Of a stretch of 64,000 bases of DNA, positions 1 to 8,678 are shown piece by piece (position 1 is the first letter of the stretch; each line of letters opens with the position of its first letter). Origin of the DNA: Candidatus Firestoneibacteriota bacterium (GTDB taxonomy: Bacteria; Oederibacteriota; D2-FULL-39-29); NCBI GenBank assembly GCA_903891415.1, contig CAITEH010000085.1:1-64000 (forward strand). The letters run 5' to 3'. Under the pieces are notes generated by a model, which was not told where the DNA came from, ran no database searches, and saw nothing but the letters and a program-made list of their open reading frames with translations. Position numbers and translations under genes: made by a program.

Positions 1-164
1 TACCCCCACAAAGGGAAGCGGGGCTGTTCGTGCCCGGGAAACTTCGGTTTGTTGCTCATAACCGTCTGCCACTCGCCTATCCCGTCCGGCCAGAATATTT
101 TTGCCCGCGGGTCAGGGTGGTAGGAAGGCCAAACATAGGCCGCTATATCGTAAACTTTTTTCAT
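1..164 (-). CDS. GH99-like (WbsX-type) protein, N-terminal fragment
   Basis: The gene is cut by the window edge; only about 54 N-terminal residues are visible. The start ATG (complement of 162-164) has a good AGGAGA site 6-7 nt upstream. The peptide begins KKVYDIAAYVWPSYHPD and continues with FWPDGIGEWQTV and KFPGHEQPR. From memory this is the conserved N-terminus of the glycoside hydrolase 99-like / WbsX family, often found in glycan-degradation or polysaccharide loci. No signal peptide is seen. A well-formed promoter lies at 297-325 on the same strand. The family call rests on recognition of a short stretch, so the full domain and catalytic residues cannot be checked. Confidence 0.7.
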   Translation of the reverse strand, partial: MKKVYDIAAYVWPSYHPDPRAKIFWPDGIGEWQTVMSNKPKFPGHEQPRFPLWG

Positions 165-178
165 GTTTTCTCCTCGTT

Positions 179-237
179 TTTTTCTTGTCATGTTGAGCCA
201 TTTTTCTCTTGGCGAAACATCCCTGCTTTTCAGACTT
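179..237 (-). repeat. Shared 59-nt leader element, copy A
   Basis: On the minus strand this begins AAGTCTGAAAAGCAGGGATG and ends ACATGACAAGAAAAA, shortly before the Shine-Dalgarno of the GH99-like gene. It matches 55 of 59 bases of 5100-5158 (plus strand), which sits in the same position before the EamA transporter gene. Both copies contain an 11-codon open frame (ATG to TGA; MFRQENGST here). Confidence 0.85.
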
Positions 238-296
238 TAGATTAGGTATGGTGTTAAAAAAGCCATTCCGTTCTCTGGAACGCTCACATTAAAAGT

Positions 297-325
297 ATTA
301 TACCTTCAAGCAATTCAATATGCAA
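297..325 (-). promoter_or_regulatory. Sigma-70 promoter for the GH99-like gene
   Basis: Read on the minus strand: TTGCAT, a 17-nt spacer, then a perfect TATAAT. Transcription would start near 290 and give a leader of about 125 nt that contains the 59-nt repeat at 179-237. Confidence 0.65.
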
Positions 326-382
326 GGAAAAGCAAAAAGCTAAGGCCGGGAACTTCCTCAAGACGGGTTTTTTTATGATTTT

Positions 383-423
383 GTAGTTGCCATATTTCCG
401 CCTGAGGCGGATCTGCCTATGGC
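383..423 (+). repeat. REP-like element R1 (GTAGTT plus hairpin)
   Basis: GTAGTT is followed directly by a hairpin with GCCATA/TATGGC arms. A second small hairpin, CCGCC-TGA-GGCGG, is nested in its loop. It shares the GTAG-TT foot with the elements near 14.9, 24.4, 24.7 and 27.0 kb. The rest of the 165-516 gap holds the minus-strand promoter and the leader element; I see no gene in it. Confidence 0.55.
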
Positions 424-468
424 ATGACATCGGGCCTCCTTTGCTCCCGCTCTGGTCAATTTATACTA

Positions 469-497
469 TTTACATTTCCGGGATTTAACTATATGAT
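469..497 (+). promoter_or_regulatory. Possible promoter for the 517 gene
   Basis: TTTACA, 17 nt, TATGAT. The start point would fall near 504, leaving a very short leader that still includes the AGAGG site before the ATG at 517. Confidence 0.35.
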
Positions 498-516
498 TAT
501 GTTTAAGAGGTGCCAG

Positions 517-1761
517 ATGAAGATAAAGATCATGGTTCTTGCGGTGTTTTTGTGTTTTCTATTGTTTCCGGCGGCAGTATTTTCTTCAGATATTACTTTT
601 GGGAAGAATAACGAAATGTATGTTGACGGCAAACTATTTATGCCTGTACATGCCTGGGCCGCGAATATGAAAGATGCTGACAGATTGCAGAAAATGGGAA
701 TAAATGTTCTTTACGGAATTGATAATACCGCTCTGGCCTGGAAAGATATTTCTCCGGAATCCCTGGAATTCACAAAAAAGACGCTTGATGAACTCGCGAA
801 AAGGAAGATGTACGGTATTTTATTCATTCATGCCTGGTGGGATGAGGATCTTAAAAGAAGAGGCACTATGAAGGAGCCGGGGGAGCTGATAAAAATGTTC
901 AAGGATCATCCCGCGCTTCTGGGCTGGCATATTTCTACTGAAGCCGATATGGGAATGGGAAAAAAGGAAAAAACCTGGAAACCAAAACAGGCCGGAACAC
1001 CTCAGGACCTGGAAATGAAATATAAAACAGTAAAAGAAGCTGATCCCAAGCATCCTGTGGTTTTGATGGTCAGCGGCGGGCAAACCCTTGCAAAAGACAG
1101 GAATTTTGGCTGGACTCTTCCGACCCCTGAAGACTGGTATTTTAGTGCCGCCCGGTGGTGCGATATTTTATACGTTGACACTTTTCCGGTATGCAGTAAT
1201 TATGTGAAAGACCTGAAAATGGTCGCGGATTCTGTTGATAAAATAAAGAAATATTCCAAAGGTGTCAAAAGCTTGTGGTCTGCTTCTGACGCGGGGGACA
1301 GGAAAAGGTGGTCCAAGAATGCCCCGGCGCCTTCCGGAAAGCAGATTAAATGCGAGCTCTGGATGTCGTTAATTCACGGCGCGCACGGGCTCGGTTTTGA
1401 TTATACCGGGTTCAATCCTTTTGCCTCTATCAGGATCGACCCGCAGGCGGAAGAATTGCTTGCCGCAGCGGTAAAAGAAGTTCAGACCCTGAAAGAACCT
1501 TTATTGCTGGGAGAAACTGCCGCTGAAGTAAAAGTTATTTCAAACGGGCAGGGAAAAGTTGATCTGCTCGCGAAAAGATACAATAACAAACTGTATATTT
1601 TCTGCGTAAATGTGGAAGCTGAAAAATGCAGCGCTGAAGTTACAAATACCGGCGGGAAAAGCGCGGAGGCAGTTAACGAAGGCAGGACTGTCCCTCTCAA
1701 GGCCGGGAGTTTTGTTGATACCTTTGAAGCTTATGCGGTCCATTTGTATATCGTAGAATGA
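517..1761 (+). CDS. Secreted glycoside-hydrolase-like TIM-barrel protein
   Basis: The ORF track starts at 424, but the ATG at 517 has an AGAGG site upstream and begins a classic signal peptide (MKIKIMVLAVFLCFLLFPAAVFSS), so I use 517 (414 aa). The mature part reads like a TIM-barrel carbohydrate-active protein: an N-terminal strand FTFGKNNEMYVDGKLFMP-type segment, an aromatic-rich LFIHAWWDED, then HPALLGWHISTEAD, which sits where related glycosidase-like proteins have the acid/base segment (LLGWYxxDEP). The C-terminal 80 residues look like a beta-sandwich. It lies in a tandem run of exported proteins. The exact family is not identified; enzymatic activity is inferred. Confidence 0.6.
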   Translation: MKIKIMVLAVFLCFLLFPAAVFSSDITFGKNNEMYVDGKLFMPVHAWAANMKDADRLQKMGINVLYGIDNTALAWKDISPESLEFTKKTLDELAKRKMYGILFIHAWWDEDLKRRGTMKEPGELIKMFKDHPALLGWHISTEADMGMGKKEKTWKPKQAGTPQDLEMKYKTVKEADPKHPVVLMVSGGQTLAKDRNFGWTLPTPEDWYFSAARWCDILYVDTFPVCSNYVKDLKMVADSVDKIKKYSKGVKSLWSASDAGDRKRWSKNAPAPSGKQIKCELWMSLIHGAHGLGFDYTGFNPFASIRIDPQAEELLAAAVKEVQTLKEPLLLGETAAEVKVISNGQGKVDLLAKRYNNKLYIFCVNVEAEKCSAEVTNTGGKSAEAVNEGRTVPLKAGSFVDTFEAYAVHLYIVE

Positions 1762-1806
1762 CCTGCTAAAAACTTTGTATTGGTTTTCTGATCTTTTGGA
1801 GTAAAT

Positions 1807-2724
1807 ATGAAATATAATAAAATATATGCCGGGCATGTTCTTGTTTTTATCGCTTTGTTTCTGCTTGGCTCCTTGGAACTATTTGCCGGAACACGTTTTG
1901 CTGTTATGGCGGATACCCATGTTAGCACGAATATCGCCAAATTCACTAAGTATGAAAAATTTATTGCCGCTCTGGACCCAAAACCCGCTTGTGTCCTGAT
2001 ATGCGGTGACTTAACTGATAAGGGCAGTGAAAGCCAGCTGAAATTGTTCGAATCAGGGAAAAAACTTTTTTCCGCTGTTGGAATTCCCGTATATGTAACA
2101 GTGGGAAATCATGAATTGTTCAATAAAGATATTGGACAAACCTACATTCAAAACATATTCGAAATGCCAAAAAACGGGCCAAAAGGTTTCGAAGGGCTTA
2201 CATATTCTTTTGATCATGAGGATGTCCATTTCATAAGCCTCGATTCTGATTACTTTGGAAGCCGGGGCATAATAAACGATGTGCAAAGGGACTGGCTGGA
2301 AAAAGATCTTGAAAAGAATAAAAAATCGCATGTTTTTGCATTTTATCATGAACCTGCGTACCCTATCGGCGGGCATCTGGGCACATCGCTTGATAAAGAA
2401 AGTGATGAAAGAGACCGTCTTTGGGCAATAATAGATAAATATAATATAGACGCTGTTTTTAACGGGCATGAACATCACTACTCGCGTTTATTAGTCGACA
2501 AAAAAATAGATCCTGCCTGGCAAAATGCTGTCTATCAAATAGTAGTGCCCTCGGCCGGAGAAAGGCTTCATGATAGCAATATTCTCAAACCGGAAGTCTA
2601 TATCCCAACGGCCGGCGGATATGTTGTTGTAGACGTTAAAGAAAATGAGTCAAATATTAAGGCCTTTGACAGTTCGAATCATTCAATAGATGAATTTGTA
2701 ATAATTCGTAATTTAAGGAAGTAA
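1807..2724 (+). CDS. Calcineurin-like metallophosphoesterase, exported
   Basis: A 305-aa protein with an N-terminal hydrophobic signal segment (residues about 5-28) followed by the full metallophosphatase signature in order: MADTH (D-x-H), CGDLTD (GD), GNHE, FYHEP and GHEHHYSR. These residues bind the dinuclear metal centre. The order resembles CpdA/purple acid phosphatase-type enzymes, and the substrate could be a nucleotide or a phospho-sugar. It starts 45 nt after the preceding gene with a GGAG site, so the two are probably co-transcribed. Confidence 0.85.
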   Translation: MKYNKIYAGHVLVFIALFLLGSLELFAGTRFAVMADTHVSTNIAKFTKYEKFIAALDPKPACVLICGDLTDKGSESQLKLFESGKKLFSAVGIPVYVTVGNHELFNKDIGQTYIQNIFEMPKNGPKGFEGLTYSFDHEDVHFISLDSDYFGSRGIINDVQRDWLEKDLEKNKKSHVFAFYHEPAYPIGGHLGTSLDKESDERDRLWAIIDKYNIDAVFNGHEHHYSRLLVDKKIDPAWQNAVYQIVVPSAGERLHDSNILKPEVYIPTAGGYVVVDVKENESNIKAFDSSNHSIDEFVIIRNLRK

Positions 2725-2869
2725 CCTGCACTAAACAGTATAACCTTGTCTGAAAAAATTAATATGAAAAAGAAAATATATTTTAACAACTTTGTATTCG
2801 TGGTTTTTGGCATATTTAGGTCTTAGTGATCTGTCCCGGACATTATGCCTTCCATGCTGCCTAAGGGAC

Positions 2870-2899
2870 TTGCTCTCAAACCTTAAAAAATGCTATAAG
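2870..2899 (+). promoter_or_regulatory. Extended -10 promoter upstream of the 2926 gene
   Basis: TTGCTC, 18 nt, TGC-TATAAG. A second TATAAT lies at 2901-2906. The TGC-TATAAT form recurs at tRNA, rpsU and hemW-internal promoters in this window. Confidence 0.5.
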
Positions 2900-2925
2900 T
2901 TATAATAGTTCAAAGGAGGAATACA

Positions 2926-4941
2926 ATGAGAAAGGCAATAAAAACAGCGGCAGCGTTATTTTTGCTCCTGAGCACCGTATTTTTGACAAAGTCTCCGGCC
3001 GGAGATGCAAAGGTCTGGACCTGTGACGCGGTAACGGATGAAATCGACAGAAACGCGGTGAAGGAGTTAAAACCGCTTAGACTGGTAGGGGCCAGAAACG
3101 GAACTTTCTCCGGCAAGGTAGTAATAGAGTCCAATACCGCTATTACCGGCATCAGTGCTTCAGCAGGCGCGCTTTCCGGAAAAACCGGGAGCATTCCGGT
3201 TTCTAACATACAAATTCGCTACGGCAAAGATTGGAGTGTGCGGGGCATGGGTGAGAAACGGGATATTCTGCTTGAGAAGCCCGAAGATTGCCCTCCCGTC
3301 AGTGGCCGCGCGTTCGCTGTTGTGTGGGTCACAGTAAATATTCCCAGAGACGCGAAGGCAGGGAATTATACCGGCGAAGTGAAAGTAAAAGCCGCCGGAG
3401 TTGATCAAAAGTATGTGAAAGTAAGTTTGGAGGTTTCGGACTGGGCCCTGCCGGAGCCGCAGGATTACAGGACCTTTATGGATTTCATCCAGTCCCCTGA
3501 TACTCTGGCTCTTGAATACAAAGTTCCGCTCTGGTCCGAAAAGCACTGGAAACTTATTGAACGTGCTTTCAAACTTTTGAGTTCCACCGGCAGCCGTATC
3601 GTCTATGTGCCGCTTATTTGCAGGACAAACCTGGGGAACGAACAATCCATGGTCCGCTGGATAAAAAAAGGCGAGAACAGGTATGATCATGACTACAGCA
3701 TCATGGACAGATATATTGATACGGCCGTTGCGAACCTCGGGAAACCCAAAATAGTCGTTTTTCAGGTCTGGGATCTTTGTATGTCCTCGAACGAAAAATG
3801 GATCATAGGCCGGGGAAATTCCTTTGATCCTGAAATACAAAAGGCAATAACAGAGAACCGCAAAGCGCTGCTCAACAAAGGGCCGCGTGTATCATCCCTG
3901 GATCCCGTGACTAATGAGACAGGTATGTTAACGCTGACCCGTTACGAAGACCCTGCAAGCAAGGCCCTGTGGGCACCCCTGTTTGCGGGAGTAATAGAGC
4001 ATATGAAAAAACGCGGCCTGGAAAAGGCCATTATGCTTGGGCTTATGAATGACATCCAGCCCAATAAAACTGAGGTAACCTTCTGGAATGAAGTATCAAA
4101 AAACGCGCCCTGGGTGAGCCACGGCCATGTCGGAGCCAAAGACGACGTGGTTATAGGTAACAAGGGGCTGTATAAGCTTGCCGATATCGGTTACGCGGCC
4201 TTTGTTGCCGGCCTGACTTATAACGTGAATATTGAAAAAGGACGCAAGTATGGCTGGCAAAATCCCGGAATTATGGCGGCCTATGTCAGAGGCGGGGCGA
4301 GAAATCAGCTCCAGCCCGCGGAAATCCGTGAACTTCCGGCCTTTGATATTACCGGAGGCGCTCTGCGCGGAGAAGGCCGGATCGGCGCCGACTACTGGCC
4401 TGTACTTAACAATAAAAAAGGTGAACGCTCTGCTCCGGTTTATTCCCGCTATCCGGAAAACAACTGGAGGAATCTTGACATCCTCGACTTTTTCTTAGCC
4501 CCCGGGCCCGAGATGGTAGTGTCTACAGCGCACCTGGAGTATTTAAAGGAAGGCACGCAGGTATGCGAGGCGAGGATCTTTCTTGAAGACGCTCTGCTGG
4601 ATTCTTCTAAAAAAGTAAAACTCGGAGCGGAACTCGCGAAAAAATGCCAGGATGCTCTTGATGAACATCACAAAGCGATGTGGAAGATCGTCTGGGACAC
4701 TGATGAAAGTATTAAGAACTTCGGCCAGGTATCCGGCGGCCGCTTTCCTGCTGAGTCCTTATGGGGAGAGCTGTTCAAGACCGGCGCGAGAAAAGCGGGA
4801 TTCTTCGACAAAGATGCCAGGACTGAACTGATGGAAGAGGCGAAAAAAGGCAAGGCAAAGTTCATAGTCGGCTGGCAGGAAAGGGAAAAGAAGATTTTTG
4901 ACCTTGCGGGCGAGGCCTACACGAAACTTAACTCAAAATAG
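2926..4941 (+). CDS. Secreted glycoside hydrolase domain protein (DUF4091/DUF6067-like)
   Basis: A 671-aa protein with a signal peptide (residues 1-25) and a perfect AAGGAGG site before the ATG. An N-terminal beta-sandwich (about 30-180; RLVGARNGTFSGKVVIES, GNYTGEVKVKA) precedes an alpha/beta barrel (about 190-560; FMDFIQSPD, VFQVWDL, IMLGLMNDIQP) and a helical tail. The sandwich-plus-barrel layout is typical of large uncharacterised exported proteins annotated as glycoside-hydrolase-like with DUF4091 or DUF6067. With its neighbours it suggests extracellular or periplasmic polysaccharide processing. The family name is by resemblance only, and catalytic acids cannot be assigned with confidence. 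Confidence 0.6.
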   Translation: MRKAIKTAAALFLLLSTVFLTKSPAGDAKVWTCDAVTDEIDRNAVKELKPLRLVGARNGTFSGKVVIESNTAITGISASAGALSGKTGSIPVSNIQIRYGKDWSVRGMGEKRDILLEKPEDCPPVSGRAFAVVWVTVNIPRDAKAGNYTGEVKVKAAGVDQKYVKVSLEVSDWALPEPQDYRTFMDFIQSPDTLALEYKVPLWSEKHWKLIERAFKLLSSTGSRIVYVPLICRTNLGNEQSMVRWIKKGENRYDHDYSIMDRYIDTAVANLGKPKIVVFQVWDLCMSSNEKWIIGRGNSFDPEIQKAITENRKALLNKGPRVSSLDPVTNETGMLTLTRYEDPASKALWAPLFAGVIEHMKKRGLEKAIMLGLMNDIQPNKTEVTFWNEVSKNAPWVSHGHVGAKDDVVIGNKGLYKLADIGYAAFVAGLTYNVNIEKGRKYGWQNPGIMAAYVRGGARNQLQPAEIRELPAFDITGGALRGEGRIGADYWPVLNNKKGERSAPVYSRYPENNWRNLDILDFFLAPGPEMVVSTAHLEYLKEGTQVCEARIFLEDALLDSSKKVKLGAELAKKCQDALDEHHKAMWKIVWDTDESIKNFGQVSGGRFPAESLWGELFKTGARKAGFFDKDARTELMEEAKKGKAKFIVGWQEREKKIFDLAGEAYTKLNSK

Positions 4942-4954
4942 CCGGGGTCTATTT

Positions 4955-4990
4955 ACCGGAAAGTTGTGAAGGAACTTTAACTGCCGGTTT
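4955..4990 (+). terminator. Weak candidate terminator after the 2926 gene
   Basis: ACCGG/CCGGT outer arms enclose an AAAGTT/AACTTT inner stem and are followed by TTTTC. The stem is interrupted and the T-run is short. Confidence 0.3.
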
Positions 4991-5099
4991 TCTGTAAAAA
5001 ATTGTTCATAAAACACTTGATAAAAAGTTATCTGCATAGCTTTGTAATACTGCCAGTCCGCCTGTGGAGGAAGTGCTTTGACGAAGGATCTCTGTATTT

Positions 5100-5158
5100 A
5101 AGTCTGAAAAGCAGTGATGTTTCGCCGGAAGAAAAATGGCTCAACATGACAAGAAAAA
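5100..5158 (+). repeat. Shared 59-nt leader element, copy B
   Basis: This is the direct-strand partner of 179-237 (four mismatches in 59). It ends two bases before the AGGAG site of the EamA transporter gene. The internal frame at 5117-5149 encodes MFRRKNGST and stops within the leader. Confidence 0.85.
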
Positions 5159-5167
5159 GGAGAATAA

Positions 5168-6022
5168 ATGGGCTGGCTCTACGTTGTTCTGACCGCGCTG
5201 AGTTTTGGTTTACTCGCGTTCTTTTCAAGGTTTGGTACCGTCAAAGGCGGAAAACCTGAAGGTATTTGTCTGGGCATCTATAGTTCTGCAGCTCTTGTTA
5301 CTCTTATCATCTGCCTCGCGCAGGGGGATATTACTTTTTCGAAAGAACTCCTGCTTTACGGGCTTATCTCCGGTATCTTCGGTATCGCCGCGTATATCTT
5401 TTTTAGCCACGCTCTAAAGATCGGGCATTACGGCTTCTCGATCTCTTTTGTTTCGACAAGCTTTTTGATCCCGGTCATCTTTTCAATTATTATCTGGCAT
5501 GAAAAACTGGTACCGGAGGGAATATTACTTATAGTGGCTTCAACATTCCTGATAGCTTTCTCTGAAGAAAAGAAAACCCCGGTGAACCAAAAAATATGGG
5601 GAAAATGGCTGGTATTTTCGATACTGGCATTTATTTTTAACGGCTTGTGCCTGATAAGCCAGGCGTATTCTTCATTCCTGCCAAAAGAGGCTACCTTTAA
5701 ATTTCTATTTTTAAATTATATTGTGGGGGCTCTTGTCTCCCTGGTACTAGTGTTTAAGAAAAAAGAATTTACTTTTGTGGAAATGAAATACGGCTTTTTG
5801 GGCGGCCTTTCCAGCATCAGCGGTACTTATTTTACGCTCTATGCCTGCATGCTCCTGCAAAAAAACATAGTATTCTCAGTTTATTGCACTCTCTATATGA
5901 TACTGGGAGCGTTGATCTCTCTTTTATTTTTCAAGGAAAAACTCACAAAAGCGGGTTTTTGGGGTATACTTTGCGGGATAGCAGGAATAATCCTGGTCAG
6001 TTTTAAAATAACATTTTTTTAA
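5168..6022 (+). CDS. EamA/DMT-family membrane transporter
   Basis: A 284-aa protein built almost entirely of hydrophobic helices: ten predicted membrane segments in two halves of five, the drug/metabolite transporter arrangement of two EamA domains. The first half ends near IIWHEKL, the second near LLFFKEKL, the usual position of the conserved E-x-L at the end of helix 4 of each repeat. An AAGGAGAATAA site precedes the ATG. The substrate cannot be told from sequence; members export amino acids, metabolites or nucleotide sugars. Its leader is shared with the divergent gene at 1-164. Confidence 0.85.
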   Translation: MGWLYVVLTALSFGLLAFFSRFGTVKGGKPEGICLGIYSSAALVTLIICLAQGDITFSKELLLYGLISGIFGIAAYIFFSHALKIGHYGFSISFVSTSFLIPVIFSIIIWHEKLVPEGILLIVASTFLIAFSEEKKTPVNQKIWGKWLVFSILAFIFNGLCLISQAYSSFLPKEATFKFLFLNYIVGALVSLVLVFKKKEFTFVEMKYGFLGGLSSISGTYFTLYACMLLQKNIVFSVYCTLYMILGALISLLFFKEKLTKAGFWGILCGIAGIILVSFKITFF

Positions 6023-6039
6023 CACGGGAGAGGTTGGAA

Positions 6040-6177
6040 ATGAAAAAGCTTATATTTCTTTTGTTTCTACTCGCATTCTTTTTCTCCGGCTGCGGCGCCT
6101 TGCAGGAGATCTACAGAATAGACAAGGTAAAGCAAGAAAACTGTAATCCGTGCGAAGAAAAGAAAACACAAAAATGA
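6040..6177 (+). CDS. Small lipoprotein (45 aa)
   Basis: Too short for the ORF track. The ATG has a GGGAGAGG site 6 nt upstream and starts only 18 nt after the transporter stop. The peptide is MKKLIFLLFLLAFFFSGCGA..., a lipoprotein signal with lipobox FSGC, followed by a charged 25-residue tail containing C-N-P-C. After processing the mature lipopeptide would be about 28 residues. Function unknown. Small lipoproteins of this type are common and often missed. It may be co-transcribed with the transporter. Confidence 0.6.
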   Translation: MKKLIFLLFLLAFFFSGCGALQEIYRIDKVKQENCNPCEEKKTQK

Positions 6178-6187
6178 CCATCCATAA

Positions 6188-6502
6188 ATCACTCAATCTG
6201 GATACAGTAAAAAAGCTGCAAGAATAACCGATTATATTACGTTATCTCAAAGCAAATGCCCTCATCTTTTATTTGTAGTTTCCCAGGGAGGGTACCCTGG
6301 AAGTTACTCATTAGAATATTCAAGGAAAGACATGATGGATCTTATCTTTAAGCCTTTAGAAAAAGATGAAAGTAACCCTATCTGGCAATATATTATTGAA
6401 AGAATAGCAAAAGTAGAGATAGAAAACTCAGTCTGTTTTGAACTATATGATTGCACAATCTTAGACGGTGGCAGTTATTTAGTAGCATTTCAAAAGGAAT
6501 AA
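6188..6502 (+). pseudogene. ORF remnant, unidentified
   Basis: The frame is open for 105 codons after a stop at 6185 but has no convincing start near its beginning. Internal ATGs occur at 6332 and 6335 (56 or 55 aa). The translation is protein-like (LLFVVSQGGYPG, ESNPIWQYIIERIAKVE, CTILDGGSYLVAF) and AT-rich, like the next gene. It may be the 3' half of a gene cut during insertion of the accessory block, or a short real gene from 6332. Otherwise the 6178-6615 gap holds only AT-rich DNA and the palindrome at 6585-6598. Confidence 0.35.
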
Positions 6503-6584
6503 TATTTCAAAGACGTTTACCTTCGTTTTAAAGAATATTTATGGTAAAATCATCTTAAACGTATTATTATTTTTGATTTAGTGG

Positions 6585-6598
6585 CTATTTTAAAATAG
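6585..6598. promoter_or_regulatory. Perfect 14-bp palindrome before the DUF2075 gene
   Basis: CTATTTTAAAATAG lies just upstream of the GGGGAG site of the 6616 gene. It could be an operator; no strong promoter overlaps it. Confidence 0.3.
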
Positions 6599-6615
6599 TG
6601 GGGAGTGGATTTTAA

Positions 6616-8592
6616 ATGAAGCGTTCATATTATTCGTCAACAATAAAAGAATTTTTGAAAACAAATTCTGACAAAATTATTGGTCAACTTGTTTCTACAA
6701 GTGTGTTCGCGGACGAGCAGACACAAAAGGTGGCTTGGTTAAAACAGATAGATATACTAAAAATCGTGCTGGTAAATATTGAAGGAAATATTTATTTTGA
6801 ATATTCAATACCTCGTATGGGAGAGAGAATAGACGTAGTTCTTGTGGTCAAATCTGTAATCTTTGTTTTGGAATTCAAAGTTGGGAAAAAAGAACTTAGC
6901 AATACAGATGTTGATCAGGTTTATGATTATGCTCTAGATTTGAAAAACTTTCACGAACCCAGTCATAAAACTTGTATTGCGCCTGTGTTGATCTTAACTG
7001 AAGCGAAAACCAATTCTCCGATTATTGAAACCACAGTCTTAAAGGATGGATTGCTCCAGCCCATTGTTACCAATGTGAAAATGCTGAAAGATGTTATTAA
7101 AGATGTGCTTCTATTTTCTGATGAACCTATAATAAATGTAAAGGAATGGGAAGAGGGTTCATATCGTCCAACTCCAACGATAATAGAAGCGGCGGTTGCC
7201 TTATATGCAGGGCACGATGTTGAAGAAATTTCAAGAAGTGATGCCGGGGCTATTAATCTAAAGCAAACTTCTTCAACTGTCTCTGAAATTATAAGAAAAT
7301 CAAAAGAAACAAGGAAGAAGGCAATTTGCTTTGTTACAGGAGTGCCGGGAGCTGGTAAAACTCTCGTAGGTTTGAATATAGCAACTACTCATAATGACAA
7401 GAAAGATGAAGAATATAGTGTTTTTCTATCTGGGAATGGACCACTTGTGGCAATTCTTAGAGAAGCACTGACAAGAGATCGGGTAAAGCAGGAAAAGGAA
7501 AAAGGGAAAAAAGTTAAGAAAGGCGAAGTGTTTAGCAAAGTTAAAATGTTCATTCAGAATGTACATAATTTTAGAGATGAAGGTCTTAAAGATAGCGTTA
7601 AACCACCTTTTGAGCATGTGGCGATATTTGACGAAGCACAGAGAGCGTGGAATGTACTACAAACCACCAATTTTATGGCTAGAAAGAAAAACACGCCGGA
7701 CTTCAATCGGTCAGAACCGGAATTTCTAATTTCTTGCTTAGACAGGCACAAAGATTGGGCTGTAATTGTTTGTTTAGTGGGAGGTGGACAGGAAATAAAC
7801 ACCGGCGAAGCCGGAATAGGAGAGTGGATTGAATCTCTAAAAAAGAGTTATCCTGACTGGTATATTTATATATCGCCCAAATTACACGACTCTGAATACG
7901 GTGCCGGAAAAGTCCTTGAAGAAATTAAGAACAATAAAAATGTAACCTACAATCCTGACTTGCATCTATCTGTGTCCATGCGATCCTTTCGGGCTGAAAA
8001 TGTTTCATTGCTGGTTAAACAACTCCTGGATTTGGATGCGAAAGAGGCGAAAAAGTCTCGGGAATTACTAAAAGCAAAATATCCAATAGTCTTAGCGCGT
8101 GACTTTGTTAAGGCAAAAAAGTGGTTAAAGGAAAAAGCAAGAGGAACGGAAAGATACGGCATGGTCGTTTCATCACAAGCGGAAAGGCTAAAACCTTATG
8201 CCATTGATGTTAAATCTCCAATGGATCCGGTTCATTGGTTTCTTGACAAAAAGAATGATGTTAGATCATCTTTCTATCTTGAAGATGTTGCAACTGAATT
8301 CGACATCCAGGGCTTAGAGCTGGATTGGGCATGTGTTGCCTGGGATGCCGATTTTAGATACGTTGAAAACAATTGGCAGCATTGGTCTTTCTGTGGTGCC
8401 AAATGGCAAAACATTAACAAAGAAGAACGCAAAAAATACCAAAAGAATGCATATCGTGTATTGTTAACCCGCGCTAGGCAAGGAATGGTCATAGTCGTCC
8501 CCGAAGGCGACAAAGCAGATAAGACAAGACCGCCGGAATATTACAACTCAACTTATGAATACTTAAAAAGTATTGGGTTTGAGGTAATTTGA
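6616..8592 (+). CDS. Nuclease-DUF2075 helicase/ATPase fusion
   Basis: A 658-aa protein. Residues about 60-95 hold a PD-(D/E)xK-like segment (ERIDVVLVV...FVLEFKVG: D, then E-x-K), suggesting an N-terminal restriction-endonuclease fold. From about residue 235 follows a P-loop motor typical of DUF2075: Walker A GVPGAGKT, Walker [10 protein letters not shown], a later [17 protein letters not shown] and motif VI-like [14 protein letters not shown]. Proteins of this design act on DNA or RNA and are frequent in defence and mobile regions. It is AT-rich compared with the flanking housekeeping genes. The next gene is a second nuclease, 86 nt downstream with its own RBS. Cytosolic; the defence role is inferred from context. 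Confidence 0.8.
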   Translation: MKRSYYSSTIKEFLKTNSDKIIGQLVSTSVFADEQTQKVAWLKQIDILKIVLVNIEGNIYFEYSIPRMGERIDVVLVVKSVIFVLEFKVGKKELSNTDVDQVYDYALDLKNFHEPSHKTCIAPVLILTEAKTNSPIIETTVLKDGLLQPIVTNVKMLKDVIKDVLLFSDEPIINVKEWEEGSYRPTPTIIEAAVALYAGHDVEEISRSDAGAINLKQTSSTVSEIIRKSKETRKKAICFVTGVPGAGKTLVGLNIATTHNDKKDEEYSVFLSGNGPLVAILREALTRDRVKQEKEKGKKVKKGEVFSKVKMFIQNVHNFRDEGLKDSVKPPFEHVAIFDEAQRAWNVLQTTNFMARKKNTPDFNRSEPEFLISCLDRHKDWAVIVCLVGGGQEINTGEAGIGEWIESLKKSYPDWYIYISPKLHDSEYGAGKVLEEIKNNKNVTYNPDLHLSVSMRSFRAENVSLLVKQLLDLDAKEAKKSRELLKAKYPIVLARDFVKAKKWLKEKARGTERYGMVVSSQAERLKPYAIDVKSPMDPVHWFLDKKNDVRSSFYLEDVATEFDIQGLELDWACVAWDADFRYVENNWQHWSFCGAKWQNINKEERKKYQKNAYRVLLTRARQGMVIVVPEGDKADKTRPPEYYNSTYEYLKSIGFEVI

Positions 8593-8678
8593 AATTACAA
8601 AAGGTTTATTAAGAGGATATTTTTCCTATCTTACACATAAATACTCACTAAAAATAATATTTCGGAGGCTATAACCTA

